A stretch of DNA of 64,000 bases from Nostoc sp. JL34 (GTDB lineage Bacteria > Cyanobacteriota > Cyanobacteriia > Cyanobacteriales > Nostocaceae). Each line of letters starts with the position of its first letter. Position 1 is the stretch's first letter. The notes beneath the pieces were generated by a model that was not told where the DNA came from, made no database searches, and saw only the letters and a list, made by a program, of their open reading frames with translations. The stretch covers positions 1 through 64,000 of the forward strand of contig NZ_JABXKQ010000076.1 in NCBI RefSeq assembly GCF_017114945.1. Direction: 5' to 3'. Shown piece after piece: positions 44,075 to 54,646 of this stretch. The position numbers were made by a program, and so were the translations under genes.

Positions 44075-45376
44075 ATGCTTATTACCCTACTTTTCGTAGC
44101 TCTACTAGCTTTCTACGTCGCCTGGAATCTCGGAGCCAACGATGTTGCTAACGCGATGGGAACCTCTGTAGGTTCCAAAGCTGTTACTCTCAAACAGGCA
44201 CTAATAATTGCTGGGGTTTTAGAGTTTACGGGTGCTGTATTGTTTGGACATGAGGTAACGGAAACTCTCGCCACAAAAATTGCCAATCCCGCCTTATTCG
44301 CAGCTACACCCCAAATATTCGTTGTTGGGATGGTAACGGTACTAATATCGTGTGGTGTGTGGTTGCAAATTGCCACATCACGCGGTTTACCTGTATCCTC
44401 TTCTCATGCAGTTGTTGGTGCGATCGCTGGATTTAGTTGGGTAGCTTTGGGAGTAGATGCAATTGATTGGTCATCAATTGGCTTAATCACCATTGGCTGG
44501 ATTTTAACGCCGTTAATTAGTGGTGCGATCGCTGCTTTATTTTACAGTCAAATCAAGCACTGGATTTTAGATCAACCCAATCAAGTAGTGCAGTTACAAG
44601 AATGGATTCCCTGGTTGAGTACTCTGCTGCTAGGTGTATTCGGCGTGATTGTATTACCATCACTCACAGAACCGCTAACCAATTTTGTAATTGAGCAAGT
44701 TGGTTTTACAATCCCTTCTCATGACATACCCCTGTTAACAGGTGCAATCGCAGCAGTTGGACTCACAATCATTAGTTGGCGACAATTGGCAGACAAAGAG
44801 ACAACATGGCAAGGGGAAGAATCTACTCAATACCCAATGCCCAATGCCCAATGCCCCATGCCCAATCCCGTAGAAAGATTATTCGCCCGATTCCAACTGC
44901 TAAGTGCTTGCTTTGTAGCCTTTGCTCATGGTTCTAATGATGTAGGAAATGCGATCGCTCCTTTAGCTGCGATCGTTTACATCAATCGTACTGGTAGCGT
45001 ACCTATTGATGGTATTACTATCCCCCTTTGGATTTTAATCCTTGGTGGTGCAGGTATTGTTGGTGGTTTAGCCGTCTGGGGTAAAAAAGTCATCGCTACC
45101 ATTGGCGAAAACATTATTGCCTTGCAACCTAGTAGTGGATTTTGTGCCGAACTGGCTACTGCTACCACCATTCTCATCGCCTCCCGGCTAGGTTTACCAG
45201 TTTCCACCTCTCACGCTCTTGTCGGTGGTGTAGTTGGTATTGGACTAGTGCAAAATTTCAAGTCGATTAAGTTTCAAACACTAAAAGGTATTGCCGCCGC
45301 ATGGCTAATTACAATCCCTGTGAGTGCTGGCCTTAGCGCTGCCATCTTTAGCATCGCCCGGATTTTATTTTTCTAA
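44075..45376 (+). CDS. PiT-family inorganic phosphate transporter
   Basis: The 433-aa product is a low-affinity phosphate permease with about ten transmembrane helices. The two inverted family signatures are present: GANDVANAMGTSVGSKAV (about 20-37) and FAHGSNDVGNAIAPLAA (about 288-304). Between them lies a cytoplasmic loop (about 240-265) in which a tandem-repeat tract (44825-44872) is translated as QYPMPNAQCPMPNPVERL. The sequence resumes in frame afterwards, so the insertion appears tolerated. No phoU or pho box is seen. Function as phosphate uptake is family knowledge. Confidence 0.9.
   Translation: MLITLLFVALLAFYVAWNLGANDVANAMGTSVGSKAVTLKQALIIAGVLEFTGAVLFGHEVTETLATKIANPALFAATPQIFVVGMVTVLISCGVWLQIATSRGLPVSSSHAVVGAIAGFSWVALGVDAIDWSSIGLITIGWILTPLISGAIAALFYSQIKHWILDQPNQVVQLQEWIPWLSTLLLGVFGVIVLPSLTEPLTNFVIEQVGFTIPSHDIPLLTGAIAAVGLTIISWRQLADKETTWQGEESTQYPMPNAQCPMPNPVERLFARFQLLSACFVAFAHGSNDVGNAIAPLAAIVYINRTGSVPIDGITIPLWILILGGAGIVGGLAVWGKKVIATIGENIIALQPSSGFCAELATATTILIASRLGLPVSTSHALVGGVVGIGLVQNFKSIKFQTLKGIAAAWLITIPVSAGLSAAIFSIARILFF
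44825..44872. repeat. STRR tract inside the PiT gene
   Basis: Tandem copies of CCCAATG-type heptamers (ACCCAATGCCCAATGCCC and following) are read in frame as a Pro/Met/Asn-rich segment. Confidence 0.8.
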
Positions 45377-46049
45377 GAATTATTAATATTTTCCTCTACT
45401 GCAATTTACTCAAAGTAAAACATAGACTGCAACAACGCCAAAAAAGCGTGCTTTTGCAGAATTGCTGCTCATTCATTTAGAATGTTGTGCAGGGGATAGC
45501 GTAACTTTGAATTTCCACAGAAAGATACTTTAATCTCCATTTAGAGATGTAAACTGTCACACAAGTTACATTCCACACAAATTTGCAGTTAGTTTCGCAA
45601 GTCAGACAATTTTGTGGCAATAGCACACGCATCTGCAAGTCTTTGACATTATTATTGGCAGCAAAACAATAAATATTTATTTGGAGTGAGATTTCTTTAA
45701 AAGTAAAAATCTCATTGGCAAATAATTGATGAAAATTAAACTGACCAAAAACAAAAAAGTCTTAGCTCAAGCGACTTCCAGTCGTGGTGATCATTCCAAA
45801 ATTCTAAATTCCAAAATCCCAAATCGAATGGCCAAATACTTGTCAATGTTGAAGAGAACACGGTGTAGTCAGCCGTGGGGCAAACTTGATGCTTTGCCAA
45901 CCTGTGTCCAGTATGACAGAATTACGTTGAAATGCGGAAGTGCTGTTAATATTTTTAATTTATCTGACAAAATACAGGAAATTAGGATGACCGCCAATAA
46001 AGTGTACGGGAAGCAGCTTTATCGTCAAGGTGTTAGAGGTTAGAAGCTA
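45377..46049. other. Intergenic region before the DMT gene
   Basis: The region contains an ATTCCAAAAT-type repeat near 45795-45825. A 105-codon frame (45726-46043) runs through it and is read in the same direction, but overlaps the repeat and has no recognisable domain, so it is not called. A promoter for the next gene is presumed here. Confidence 0.4.
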
Positions 46050-48383
46050 ATGGGGCGATTCGAGAAGCAACCAGAAAACCCGAGAATCAGAGGCGAGCTA
46101 TCTAGAGCAGCAGAAAATGCTCTTTGGGCTGTAGTTGAAGATTTAGAAAATCTTCAGCAGAATGTCCTCAGAGCATTGCAGGAAGACGTAAAGCGGCTTC
46201 AGTCAGAAAAAAATCGGTTATCTGATGAGATTCAAAGCTTGGTAGAGGAAAAAGAGCATTTACAACAAGTGCGCCAAATCACTGAGCAGCAAGTTTTAAT
46301 TCGTCAATTGGCAGAAGTTCTGGCAAAGCATATATCTTCGCAACTGCAATCCTCTCTGGCAACTTTAGCTAACCAAAGCATAGAGGGCAAATCTTATGAA
46401 CAAGCTGCGTTGAAGTCCGCTGAAGTGAGTAGCAATGTAGTAGGTGAAATCAATGAAAAAGTCGAACACATGTTTGACAGCCTAGATGACACCGTTACTG
46501 TTACCTTTAATTCGCTGCAACAGGAGCTAAAGAACTATCAAAGTAATCTTTCCCAACAGTTGTCAAGGATGTATAGCCAGCAGCAGCAAGGGGAAACGAT
46601 TTTAGCGGAGTTTGTTAATCGGCTGCATGGAGAACTAGAAAAAACTATAGAAGAAACTTCACGCAAACCAGCAACAGCAGGTACACCTACTGTTTTGCAG
46701 TTTACGGAGCCAGAAAAAAATAGTTCTGTTGATACATCCCTGCCAGAGTTTGAGGAAATAGTAAGAAATTCCCTTGAGCCAATTTCCCCGATCTCCAATC
46801 AATTTTCACCAAGGGAAACGACATCAGAGCCGCCGATTGTTAAAGAAAACACCGCAAATCCAATTTCTTCTCCCAGCAAGGATTTGTCGGCAAGGGAAAC
46901 GACATTAGAGCCGCCGATTGTTAAAGAAAACACCGCAAATCCAATTTCTTCTCCCAGCAAGGATTTGTCGGCAAGGGAAACGACATTAGAGCCGCCGATT
47001 GTTAAAGAAAACACCGCAAATCCAATTTCTTCTCCCAGCAAGGATTTGTCGTCAAGGGAAACGCCATCAGAACCTACTGCGGCTGTAGTTCCCCCACCAA
47101 AAGACAATGCCACTGAGCCAATTTCTGTCCTCAATCAGGAATCGCCAGAAAACGAAACGAAATCAGAGCCTGCGATCCCAGCTGTACTACAGCCGAGAAC
47201 AATCCGACCTTCTCTAAAGATTCCTATTGAACCACTTTCTGTCCGCCGTAAGAACGAATCGCAGAGCAAAGCTAAATCCTCATCTACCACTGCCCTAGAA
47301 CCACAGGCGGAAGCAAAACCCTCACAATCGCGATCGCCTAATTCTTCCGGTTTTTCGCCCCTGCAAATTGGTTTCTTGTTGATTGTCTTATCAGCAGTAG
47401 TATCGTCACTTTACAACGTAGCCATCAAAGTAATTTTCCACGAAGGTTCCCAGATTTTTGGAGTATTAGAGGTAGAGCAGCTGCTACCACCGACTTTGGG
47501 TAATACTCTGTTAATTTTGACGCTACGGTTTATGGTAGTAGTACCACTGATGGTACTGTTGTCTCCTATATTGCATCCCAGACTGTGGCAAGATTTGGAA
47601 AACTTGGCCGCTTCAGTCCGAGGAAATCCCACACCTGCCAATGCAGCTACCAAGCAGATTTTGGTGTTGTCAATTGTGAGTGGGTGCTTTTTGTTTTTGT
47701 CTCAGGTACTCATCTACATTGCGATCGCTCAAGTCACAACTGGAATGGCGATCGCACTGTTCTTTGTCTATCCAATGGTTAGTGGTCTGTTGTCGTGGTT
47801 TCTGTTTCGCGATCGCCCCACTCTATTCCGCATCGCTGCGATCGCCGCGATTTGCTGCGGTGAATTGTTGGTTTTAAGCGGTTCTCCCAGCATTGGGATA
47901 GGTAATACTTCAATGGGAAGCAGCACCGCCATTCTTTCGGGCGTGGCTTTTGCTGCCTACATAATTCTGACGCGGGTTTGTGCTAGCAAACTGCATCCCG
48001 TGACTTTTACTTTAATTAACTTCGCTACCATGTTGTTGTTGAGCTTTATCTGCTTGATGCTACCTTTGCCAAGCAGTTGGAACTTGGTAGTAGTTGACCC
48101 CTCTAAGATGCTGGAACTGGTTTTAAGTGCGTTTATTTTGGGTGTGCTGACTCTTGCTGGCTATCTGCTCAACAATGTTGGTATTAGTAAACTAGGTGCC
48201 TCGCGATCGGCGCTCATCGGTGGTAGCATCCCAGTTTTAACCGTGATTTTCGCTGGGTTAATCATTCAAGAAAATTTGGATATTGTGCAAATTCTGGGAG
48301 TGTTATTTGTGACCTTTGGTGCGGCTGCTTTCAGCTTTGAAACAATGCGAAATCAGGTTAAACCCTCTAGTCCGACGAATTAA
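46050..48383 (+). CDS. Coiled-coil protein fused to a DMT/EamA transporter
   Basis: The 777-aa product joins two very different halves. Residues 1-230 are a long coiled coil (heptads such as LENLQQNVLRALQEDVKRL and LVEEKEHLQQVRQI). Residues 255-335 are three exact tandem copies of a 27-residue unit (SARETTLEPPIVKENTANPI followed by SSPSKDL), then Pro/Ser-rich linker to about 425. Residues 430-765 are a ten-helix EamA-type drug/metabolite transporter, with FFVYPMVSGLLSWFLFRDRP and GASRSALIGGSIPVLTVIFA, the conserved EamA features. The cargo and the purpose of the coiled coil are unknown. Cyanobacterial proteins with this arrangement may interact with cell-division or junction scaffolds, but that is speculation. 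Confidence 0.8.
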   Translation: MGRFEKQPENPRIRGELSRAAENALWAVVEDLENLQQNVLRALQEDVKRLQSEKNRLSDEIQSLVEEKEHLQQVRQITEQQVLIRQLAEVLAKHISSQLQSSLATLANQSIEGKSYEQAALKSAEVSSNVVGEINEKVEHMFDSLDDTVTVTFNSLQQELKNYQSNLSQQLSRMYSQQQQGETILAEFVNRLHGELEKTIEETSRKPATAGTPTVLQFTEPEKNSSVDTSLPEFEEIVRNSLEPISPISNQFSPRETTSEPPIVKENTANPISSPSKDLSARETTLEPPIVKENTANPISSPSKDLSARETTLEPPIVKENTANPISSPSKDLSSRETPSEPTAAVVPPPKDNATEPISVLNQESPENETKSEPAIPAVLQPRTIRPSLKIPIEPLSVRRKNESQSKAKSSSTTALEPQAEAKPSQSRSPNSSGFSPLQIGFLLIVLSAVVSSLYNVAIKVIFHEGSQIFGVLEVEQLLPPTLGNTLLILTLRFMVVVPLMVLLSPILHPRLWQDLENLAASVRGNPTPANAATKQILVLSIVSGCFLFLSQVLIYIAIAQVTTGMAIALFFVYPMVSGLLSWFLFRDRPTLFRIAAIAAICCGELLVLSGSPSIGIGNTSMGSSTAILSGVAFAAYIILTRVCASKLHPVTFTLINFATMLLLSFICLMLPLPSSWNLVVVDPSKMLELVLSAFILGVLTLAGYLLNNVGISKLGASRSALIGGSIPVLTVIFAGLIIQENLDIVQILGVLFVTFGAAAFSFETMRNQVKPSSPTN
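46811..47053. repeat. Tandem 81-bp coding repeat
   Basis: Copies start at 46811, 46892, 46973 and partial at 47054, each with an AAGGGAAACGACAT start, period 81 bp (27 codons). The copies are nearly identical at DNA level, indicating recent duplication or gene conversion. Confidence 0.88.
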
Positions 48384-48503
48384 ATGGCGAGTTCAATCAG
48401 TTTCGGTGTGATGGGAGCTACTTTACCTCCCATCACTCTCAGCATCAGTTCTGACGCTAATGCACACACTTGTAACTTCTCTAAATTATCTGTAAGAAAC
48501 AAG

Positions 48504-48532
48504 ATCCCCGATTTCTTTGAGAAGTCGGGGAT
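48504..48532. terminator. Dispersed 13-bp hairpin after the DMT gene
   Basis: ATCCCCGATTTCT pairs with AGAAGTCGGGGAT (one G-T pair, 3-nt loop). Such CCCCGAT/ATCGGGG hairpins are frequent behind Nostoc genes. It lies 120 bp after the stop. Confidence 0.6.
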
Positions 48533-48599
48533 TTAAGTTTTCACGAATGATTTAGGACTGCTGTATAGGTGCAGATAACATTTAATAGATGAGCGAGCA

Positions 48600-48725
48600 G
48601 TAATCTAGATTCAGGAGGAACCCACCTTTACTGGGACTTAGGCTGTGGACGCTTTGTATTACCAAGAGCGCCTCTGGTAGCAGTATCTTCTTTTTAAACT
48701 GGGTAATAACTCAGAACTAAGTTTT
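48600..48725 (+). ncRNA. Candidate structured foldback RNA (6S-like shape)
   Basis: The stretch folds back as a rod: ACCCA (48620-48624) with TGGGT (48700-48704), and an apical stem CGCTTTG (48650-48656) with CAAGAGCG (48663-48670, one bulge). This resembles a rod with internal bubbles as in 6S RNA, but conserved promoter-mimic bases were not verified and no promoter is clear. It is a weak candidate. Confidence 0.28.
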
Positions 48726-49912
48726 TATTCATAATTCTTTCCTCCAGGAGGAACTGCCTACCTCCTGCCTTCTCTTATAACTTGATTTGTAATATATTTT
48801 TAGGGATTTAGCCTGATACAGGTAGGGAAAACACGTATATATAAGCAGTATGAGTAGTACTGACTCGATCAATTGAGTACGAGTACTTGCTTAGATAGGA
48901 GATTGGCAAAGATTTAAGACCATTGCAGCACATTTTGGAACTAGAAGATCAAGAAGTAGGAGAAATGTTTAGAGTAACCCGTTTTTTAAGCGTCAAAGAC
49001 TATTGTAGCTACATGAATATATGGAGCGATCGCTCGTGAAACAGCTAGTACCTTTATCCTACGAAAACCCCTGCGGGTAAGGCTGAATCCAAAATTACTC
49101 ATTTCCATGCTCTTGTGTTTGGTGAAATGGTATCTTTATTTCTGTCGTTCTCTACTAGTCAATTTAGTCTGCGATCGCCCAGACACCCAGAGAAAGAAGC
49201 TTATATCATAGCCTACTGCGGATTCTCCTCTTTGTTATAGCAACAAACTATCTACGTAATTCAAGTCTCTCAAATATATAAAACAGCGAGGTAAAAACAT
49301 CCTTTGAAGTAGCTAATGAATTAGTTAAATCATGAAAATTTAAAATTCTTTCATGAAAAAAATATAAATTTATCGAAAAAAAGTCTCTAAATAATCATCA
49401 GATGGAATCTAAGATGTTTTATTATATGTATGGTTAGTAACTAAACTTTTAGTTCTTAGCACGCTCAACAAAGCCTTATAGCTACGCGATTCAATCGGAA
49501 TTAATCGCGCCTTTCTGTGTCTAATCATCAATATAAAAATATCAATCAGGCTTGATTTAGGAGTAAGTCTAAAATTATCATCAAACCTTGATTTAGCCAA
49601 AAGATAAAATATTTAAAAACACATTATTTATCAACTTTAAAATCCATATTTTTATTCCCAAACTAAAAATTAATGATATGATAAGGAACGATATTTGAAA
49701 AAGCAACAGGTATTTTGAAATTGGAATTAATTGATCTACTTGATGTCTACTATCTTCTCTCAAGCCAACGGCTGATACTGCCGAGACATCACTGGAGGTT
49801 GTGAACTTCATCTTGTTCACAACGAGCCGTGTGGCTCAACCTCTAAATGTGGCTACACCTGGTAAGCGATTTCTTTTTAGATCACTCCCAATTATTTTTA
49901 GTCACCTGTGTA

Positions 49913-50299
49913 CTACAAATAATTCGCCAAAGCTGAAAAAAACCATCTTTTTCTAGTAACAGATATCCCAGATGAACCGCGCAAACTAGTTTTTACTCCG
50001 AGTCGGCATAGTGCCATAATTAGGTGTAAGCAGCTTGACGTTGTTGCTCTTGAAAGATGAGAAAAATCCCAGAGAACCGAAAGGCTTTGTAGATTAGTTG
50101 CCACACATTTGACTTTTGGGATGTAAACCGCCGTCAAGCTGAACTCGGTGATGTCTGTAATTTTCTGGTCAGATGCAGAGACAGTTATAGTAACAACAAA
50201 CGAATCTGCTTTTGTCCCAGAAAATATGCGAAAATGGTAGTTTGGGCTACCACCGATTTCGTAGTTATCGCATACTAATATAGTCTGAAGTAAAGACAT
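49913..50299 (-). CDS. Possible small protein upstream of hetR
   Basis: The 128-codon frame starts with MSLLQTILVCDNYEIGGSPN and has a beta-rich, coding-like N-terminal half (FRIFSGTKADSFVVTITVSA). The C-terminal part is less plausible and may be out of frame. No domain is recognised. It is divergent from hetR and would share its promoter region. Confidence 0.35.
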   Translation of the reverse strand: MSLLQTILVCDNYEIGGSPNYHFRIFSGTKADSFVVTITVSASDQKITDITEFSLTAVYIPKVKCVATNLQSLSVLWDFSHLSRATTSSCLHLIMALCRLGVKTSLRGSSGISVTRKRWFFSALANYL

Positions 50300-50352
50300 T
50301 GCCTTCAGCCAGGTGTATACTACCTATTTTCATTCGATTAAAAACTGTGTAA

Positions 50353-51276
<924 letters not shown>

Positions 51277-51453
51277 TACCGCTACTGCAAGGGTTTCATT
51301 TATTTGAGATGGGTGGTTCACTTCCGCCTTGCTGTGCTAGTGCCATTACGCGAAATTCAAAAGGCTGACAAAGTAAACTTTTTACTGATCTTTTCCCTTG
51401 CTTAAGAGTAAGGGTATGGTTGATCTATTTACATTGTAATACTTTACTAGTAG

Positions 51454-51487
51454 TACAAAAGTCACAAAATTGCTTGTGACTTTTGTA
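51454..51487. terminator. Strong terminator downstream of hetR
   Basis: A perfect 14-bp stem (TACAAAAGTCACAA, 51454-51467, with 51474-51487) with a 6-nt loop ends in TTTTGTATTGTT. It lies 178 bp after hetR and can also serve the opposite strand. Confidence 0.8.
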
Positions 51488-51630
51488 TTGTTAAATATTC
51501 AGTTTGTATAATATGTAAGTAGAAGGCAATTATAGCGAGTTTTATCCGAATAGTATTGTTCCAGTAATAGTAGGGTGGGACAATGCCCATCCTACTAATT
51601 AACTTTCAACCTAGCATCCTTGGAATTCAA

Positions 51631-52254
51631 TTAGGGCTGGGCTGGAACGAGGGGTTGCGTTGGAAATGGGGTAGTCTCGATACTTGGACTTGATCCGGCT
51701 GGAATGATAGTCGGTGGTGTAGACGAAGATGAAGCGCCGATAACGGTGTCACTGGCATCGATACAGGTATCCAACGCCTGGGTAGGAGGAAGGTCGATTT
51801 TACTACGCAAGCCAACCACACACTGACCAAAGCGCACGGGCAACAAACTACGACCACAGTAATCTAAAGCTGCGGGATTAACTGCTTCCTGAGTACTAGA
51901 ACTGACACCGACTACACAAGTAGCTAACTCCTCAGGACGCCGGGCCTTCCCACAAGAAGAAAGCGCATCTGTTGCGGCAATTTGGGTCTGCTTCTCAATT
52001 TTAGCCACGCAACCAGCCAAATCTGTTGGACGCAGTGCCTTTGCACAACCTTGTGATGCCGCTTCTGCCGTTATGCCTACGCTCAGAAGGCGACCAGCAC
52101 AGACACTATAATCGTTGCTGTAGGAGGCAGCAACAGCCACATTAGGCAAGATTGTTGTCAACCATCCAGCTATAGCCAAAACTGGTACTGTTAGAATCCT
52201 GGAGGTGGAACTGCCTTGTTTGTTCTTACCTCTGCTAACCACTTTTTTGCTCAT
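51631..52254 (-). CDS. Cysteine-containing exported protein, function unknown
   Basis: The product (207 aa from the ATG at 52254; two in-frame upstream starts exist) has a signal peptide (ILTVPVLAIAGWLTTILPNVAVA). The mature part holds repeating units with Cys pairs about 25-35 residues apart: VCAGRLLSVG, GCAKALRPTDLAGCVA, SCGKARRPEELATCVVG, YCGRSLLPVRFGQCVVG, TCIDAS. The repeat consensus is [SGY]C.[KG]...R[PL]..[LF].[GTQ]C. A Ser/Thr/Pro-rich tail ends it. This suggests a disulfide-stabilised exported repeat protein. Function unknown. Confidence 0.75.
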   Translation of the reverse strand: MSKKVVSRGKNKQGSSTSRILTVPVLAIAGWLTTILPNVAVAASYSNDYSVCAGRLLSVGITAEAASQGCAKALRPTDLAGCVAKIEKQTQIAATDALSSCGKARRPEELATCVVGVSSSTQEAVNPAALDYCGRSLLPVRFGQCVVGLRSKIDLPPTQALDTCIDASDTVIGASSSSTPPTIIPAGSSPSIETTPFPTQPLVPAQP

Positions 52255-52529
52255 TGATATTGCCATTCTCCAAACACCCAAGGTTATGCTAACTCAAATA
52301 TCTTAAAAATCCTCTGTAATCAAAGAATTTCGGCGGGAGTAAAGTATAGACATAATTAATTATGTCGAAAATTGTGTTAATATAACTGTTTGAAAGATAA
52401 GTAGGCAACGTAAAAAGTATTTCAGAGTAAGAATACTGCGTAAACCAATCTGATGATTGAGTAGCCTACGAAACTAAATAAACACAAAAAACTTATTGGC
52501 AGGAGTACGGCGGGGCACGTCGGAATTCA

Positions 52530-52576
52530 GGCTTGGAAGCCAGTGCGTCGGCTCTACCGACTATAAAGCAACTGGC
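52530..52576 (+). promoter_or_regulatory. Structured leader upstream of rpsD
   Basis: Two alternative pairings share bases: GGCTTGGAAGCC (52530-52541) as a hairpin, or GCCAGT (52539-52544) with ACTGGC (52571-52576) enclosing GTCGG/CCGAC (52547-52551/52557-52561). It lies about 150 bp before the rpsD start. Ribosomal protein S4 regulates its own mRNA in other bacteria, so a regulatory leader is possible. The rest of the 52255-52722 gap holds no gene. Confidence 0.35.
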
Positions 52577-52722
52577 GCAAAGAAGATGCCTCTACATTGG
52601 TAAGAACCGTCATACCAAGGTAAGCAGCCTCGCAAAACCAAGAATTTCCTGATTTTTGATCAGGGGAATGTCAAAATGGAATGTCTAAGTAAAGTTTAAA
52701 CAGGATTAGATTAAGGAAACTC

Positions 52723-53331
52723 ATGTCCCGATATAGAGGGCCACGCCTCAGAATTGTCCGTCGCTTGGGCGACTTACCAGGATTGACTCGTAAAAGCGCT
52801 AGACGCGCTTACCCACCTGGTCAGCATGGTCAGAACCGCAAAAAGCGCTCTGAGTATGCTATCCGTCTAGAGGAAAAGCAAAAGCTCCGCTTCAACTACG
52901 GTTTGACTGAAAAGCAATTGCTACGCTATGTGCGGAAAGCCAGGCGTGTTACTGGTTCTACCGGACAAGTGCTGCTGCAATTGCTAGAAATGCGCCTAGA
53001 TAATACCGTTTTCCGTTTGGGTATAGCCCCAACTATCCCAGCAGCTCGTCAACTGGTGAATCACGGTCACGTAACTGTTAACGGTCGTGTGGTGAATATT
53101 GCCAGCTACCAGTGCCGTCCTGGTGAAGTAATTGCGGTCAGAGATCGGGCACAATCACGGAAGTTGGTGGAAGCTAACTTGCAATATCCCGGTTTGGCAA
53201 ACCTCCCCAGTCATTTGGAGTTTGACAAAAATAAGTTGGTTGGTAAAGTCAACAGCGTTATTGAACGAGAATGGGTGGCATTACAAGTTAATGAACTACT
53301 TGTGGTTGAGTACTACTCACGACAAGCGTAA
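52723..53331 (+). CDS. rpsD: 30S ribosomal protein S4
   Basis: The 202-aa product is a primary 16S rRNA-binding protein that nucleates the 30S body. It starts [20 protein letters not shown]; the S4 RNA-binding domain with [20 protein letters not shown] and [14 protein letters not shown] spans about 88-150. Length is normal for cyanobacteria. In most bacteria it lies in the alpha operon, but here, as in other cyanobacteria, it is separate. An AAGGAAACTC region precedes the ATG. Confidence 0.98.
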   Translation: MSRYRGPRLRIVRRLGDLPGLTRKSARRAYPPGQHGQNRKKRSEYAIRLEEKQKLRFNYGLTEKQLLRYVRKARRVTGSTGQVLLQLLEMRLDNTVFRLGIAPTIPAARQLVNHGHVTVNGRVVNIASYQCRPGEVIAVRDRAQSRKLVEANLQYPGLANLPSHLEFDKNKLVGKVNSVIEREWVALQVNELLVVEYYSRQA

Positions 53332-53369
53332 TAGTCATTTGTCCTTAGTGAGCTAGTGCGGTCTTCTCC

Positions 53370-53495
53370 CAAAGGGAGACGCCAAAGGCGATGGGGGTTT
53401 CCCCCATGAGCAACTAGCGTTAGCGAGGCACGAGCGTCACCCGAAGGGTCATTTGTCCCTAGTCATTTGCAAAGGACAAATGACCAGTGACTAAT
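53370..53495. repeat. Composite repeat cluster between rpsD and moaA
   Basis: This contains GGAGACGCCAAAGGCG, a palindrome ATGGGGGTTTCCCCCAT at 53388-53405, the GCGTTAGCGA repeat copy 2 (53417-53451), and inverted GTCATTTGTCC/GGACAAATGAC arms at 53450-53485. GTCATTTGTCC also occurs just after the rpsD stop. It is a mosaic of dispersed elements. Convergent genes on both sides may use its hairpins as terminators. Confidence 0.75.
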
Positions 53496-53497
53496 GA

Positions 53498-54484
53498 CTA
53501 ACCACCAATTTGCGACATTGTGCGTGTATATGTACCTAAAATGCCGGAATCGCGCCCTTTAAAGTTAATTTCTGGCTTGATTCCGAGTAAATGCCTGACG
53601 TGCTCTTGTAATTGAGTGGTGCTCATACCAGAACGCAGAGCAGTTTTTAAATCTATTTGACCAGTTTCATTCAATAAACAGGGACGCAGCCAGCCATCAG
53701 CACTCAGGCGCATCCGGTTACAACGATCGCAAAAACATTCTGACATCTGACTAATAAATCCTAGTGTCCCCTTCGCACCGGGAATTTTAAAGACATCAGC
53801 AGGCCCAGCCCCACGAACTTGGGATTCTGTCAAGCCCCAGCGATCGCGGATTTGTTGCCGTAAATCGGCTGAAGATACCCAACCGCGATCGCCAAACAAA
53901 TGCACATTACCAATAGGCATAAATTCAATAAATCTAACGTGCCACTGTTTGTCAATTGTCAGGGCAGCTAAATCTAGAATTTCGTGGTCATTAACGCCTG
54001 GAATCACCACCACATTCAGCTTCAGTGGGTCGAATCCGACGTGATGAGCAGCTTGAATGCCATGCCAAACTTGTTGCCAACGAGAACGCCCCTGATTACC
54101 GATAATTTGGTCAAAAGTGTCGGGATCAAGAGAGTCCAGACTAATATTAATTCGTCGTAGACCAGCATTATATAGGTTTTGCGCCATCGGAGCCAGCAAA
54201 AAACCGTTGGTGGTCATTGAGAGGTCTTGAGTTTGGGGGAGAGTTGCGATCGCGCTTACCACATCCACTACACGTGGACGCAATAAGGGTTCACCTCCAG
54301 TCAAACGAAACCGATTAAAGCCTAATGGAATAAATACCTCTTGAATTAAGGTGAGCAGCTCCTCATCAGTCAACTGCTGTTGCTTAAGAATATAGTCCAG
54401 TTCTACTCCCTCCGGCATACAGTATTGACAACGGAAATTGCAGCGATCAATTAAGCTAATGCGGAGGTAGTCTACCTGGTTCAT
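53498..54484 (-). CDS. moaA: GTP 3',8-cyclase
   Basis: The product (328 aa) is a radical-SAM enzyme that starts molybdenum cofactor synthesis from GTP. The radical-SAM cluster is CNFRCQYC near residues 15-22 and the second cluster is [20 protein letters not shown], supplying three Cys. [10 protein letters not shown] and [10 protein letters not shown] are intact. It ends with the GG needed for function (SQIGG). The ATG at 54484 fits the family start; an in-frame TTG nine codons upstream is less likely. The partner moaE lies at 15 kb. Confidence 0.95.
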   Translation of the reverse strand: MNQVDYLRISLIDRCNFRCQYCMPEGVELDYILKQQQLTDEELLTLIQEVFIPLGFNRFRLTGGEPLLRPRVVDVVSAIATLPQTQDLSMTTNGFLLAPMAQNLYNAGLRRINISLDSLDPDTFDQIIGNQGRSRWQQVWHGIQAAHHVGFDPLKLNVVVIPGVNDHEILDLAALTIDKQWHVRFIEFMPIGNVHLFGDRGWVSSADLRQQIRDRWGLTESQVRGAGPADVFKIPGAKGTLGFISQMSECFCDRCNRMRLSADGWLRPCLLNETGQIDLKTALRSGMSTTQLQEHVRHLLGIKPEINFKGRDSGILGTYTRTMSQIGG

Positions 54485-54646
54485 CGTTTTATTTTTATTG
54501 TCTCCGATCAATTAAAAACCTCACTGAGGTGGTTTACCCCTTCTTACTATATTTGTTGTAATTCAAAATACCGCACTCCCCCTTAAGTGATAGTCTACAG
54601 ATTGTGGCATAATAAGCCGATCGCATCCACTAGTTAGTCATCAATC

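Noticed and set aside
45726-46043. 105-codon plus-strand frame before the DMT gene
   Set aside because: It runs through an ATTCCAAAAT repeat and has no domain; codon use is not convincing.
49593-49820. 75-codon minus-strand frame with a hydrophobic C terminus
   Set aside because: AT-rich DNA easily gives such frames. No good ribosome-binding site or motif; a membrane peptide cannot be excluded.
52510-52585. tRNA-like stretch on the minus strand (D-arm word AGTCGGTAGAGC, loop CTTCCAA)
   Set aside because: The anticodon and acceptor stems do not pair, so there is no intact tRNA; treated as structured leader.
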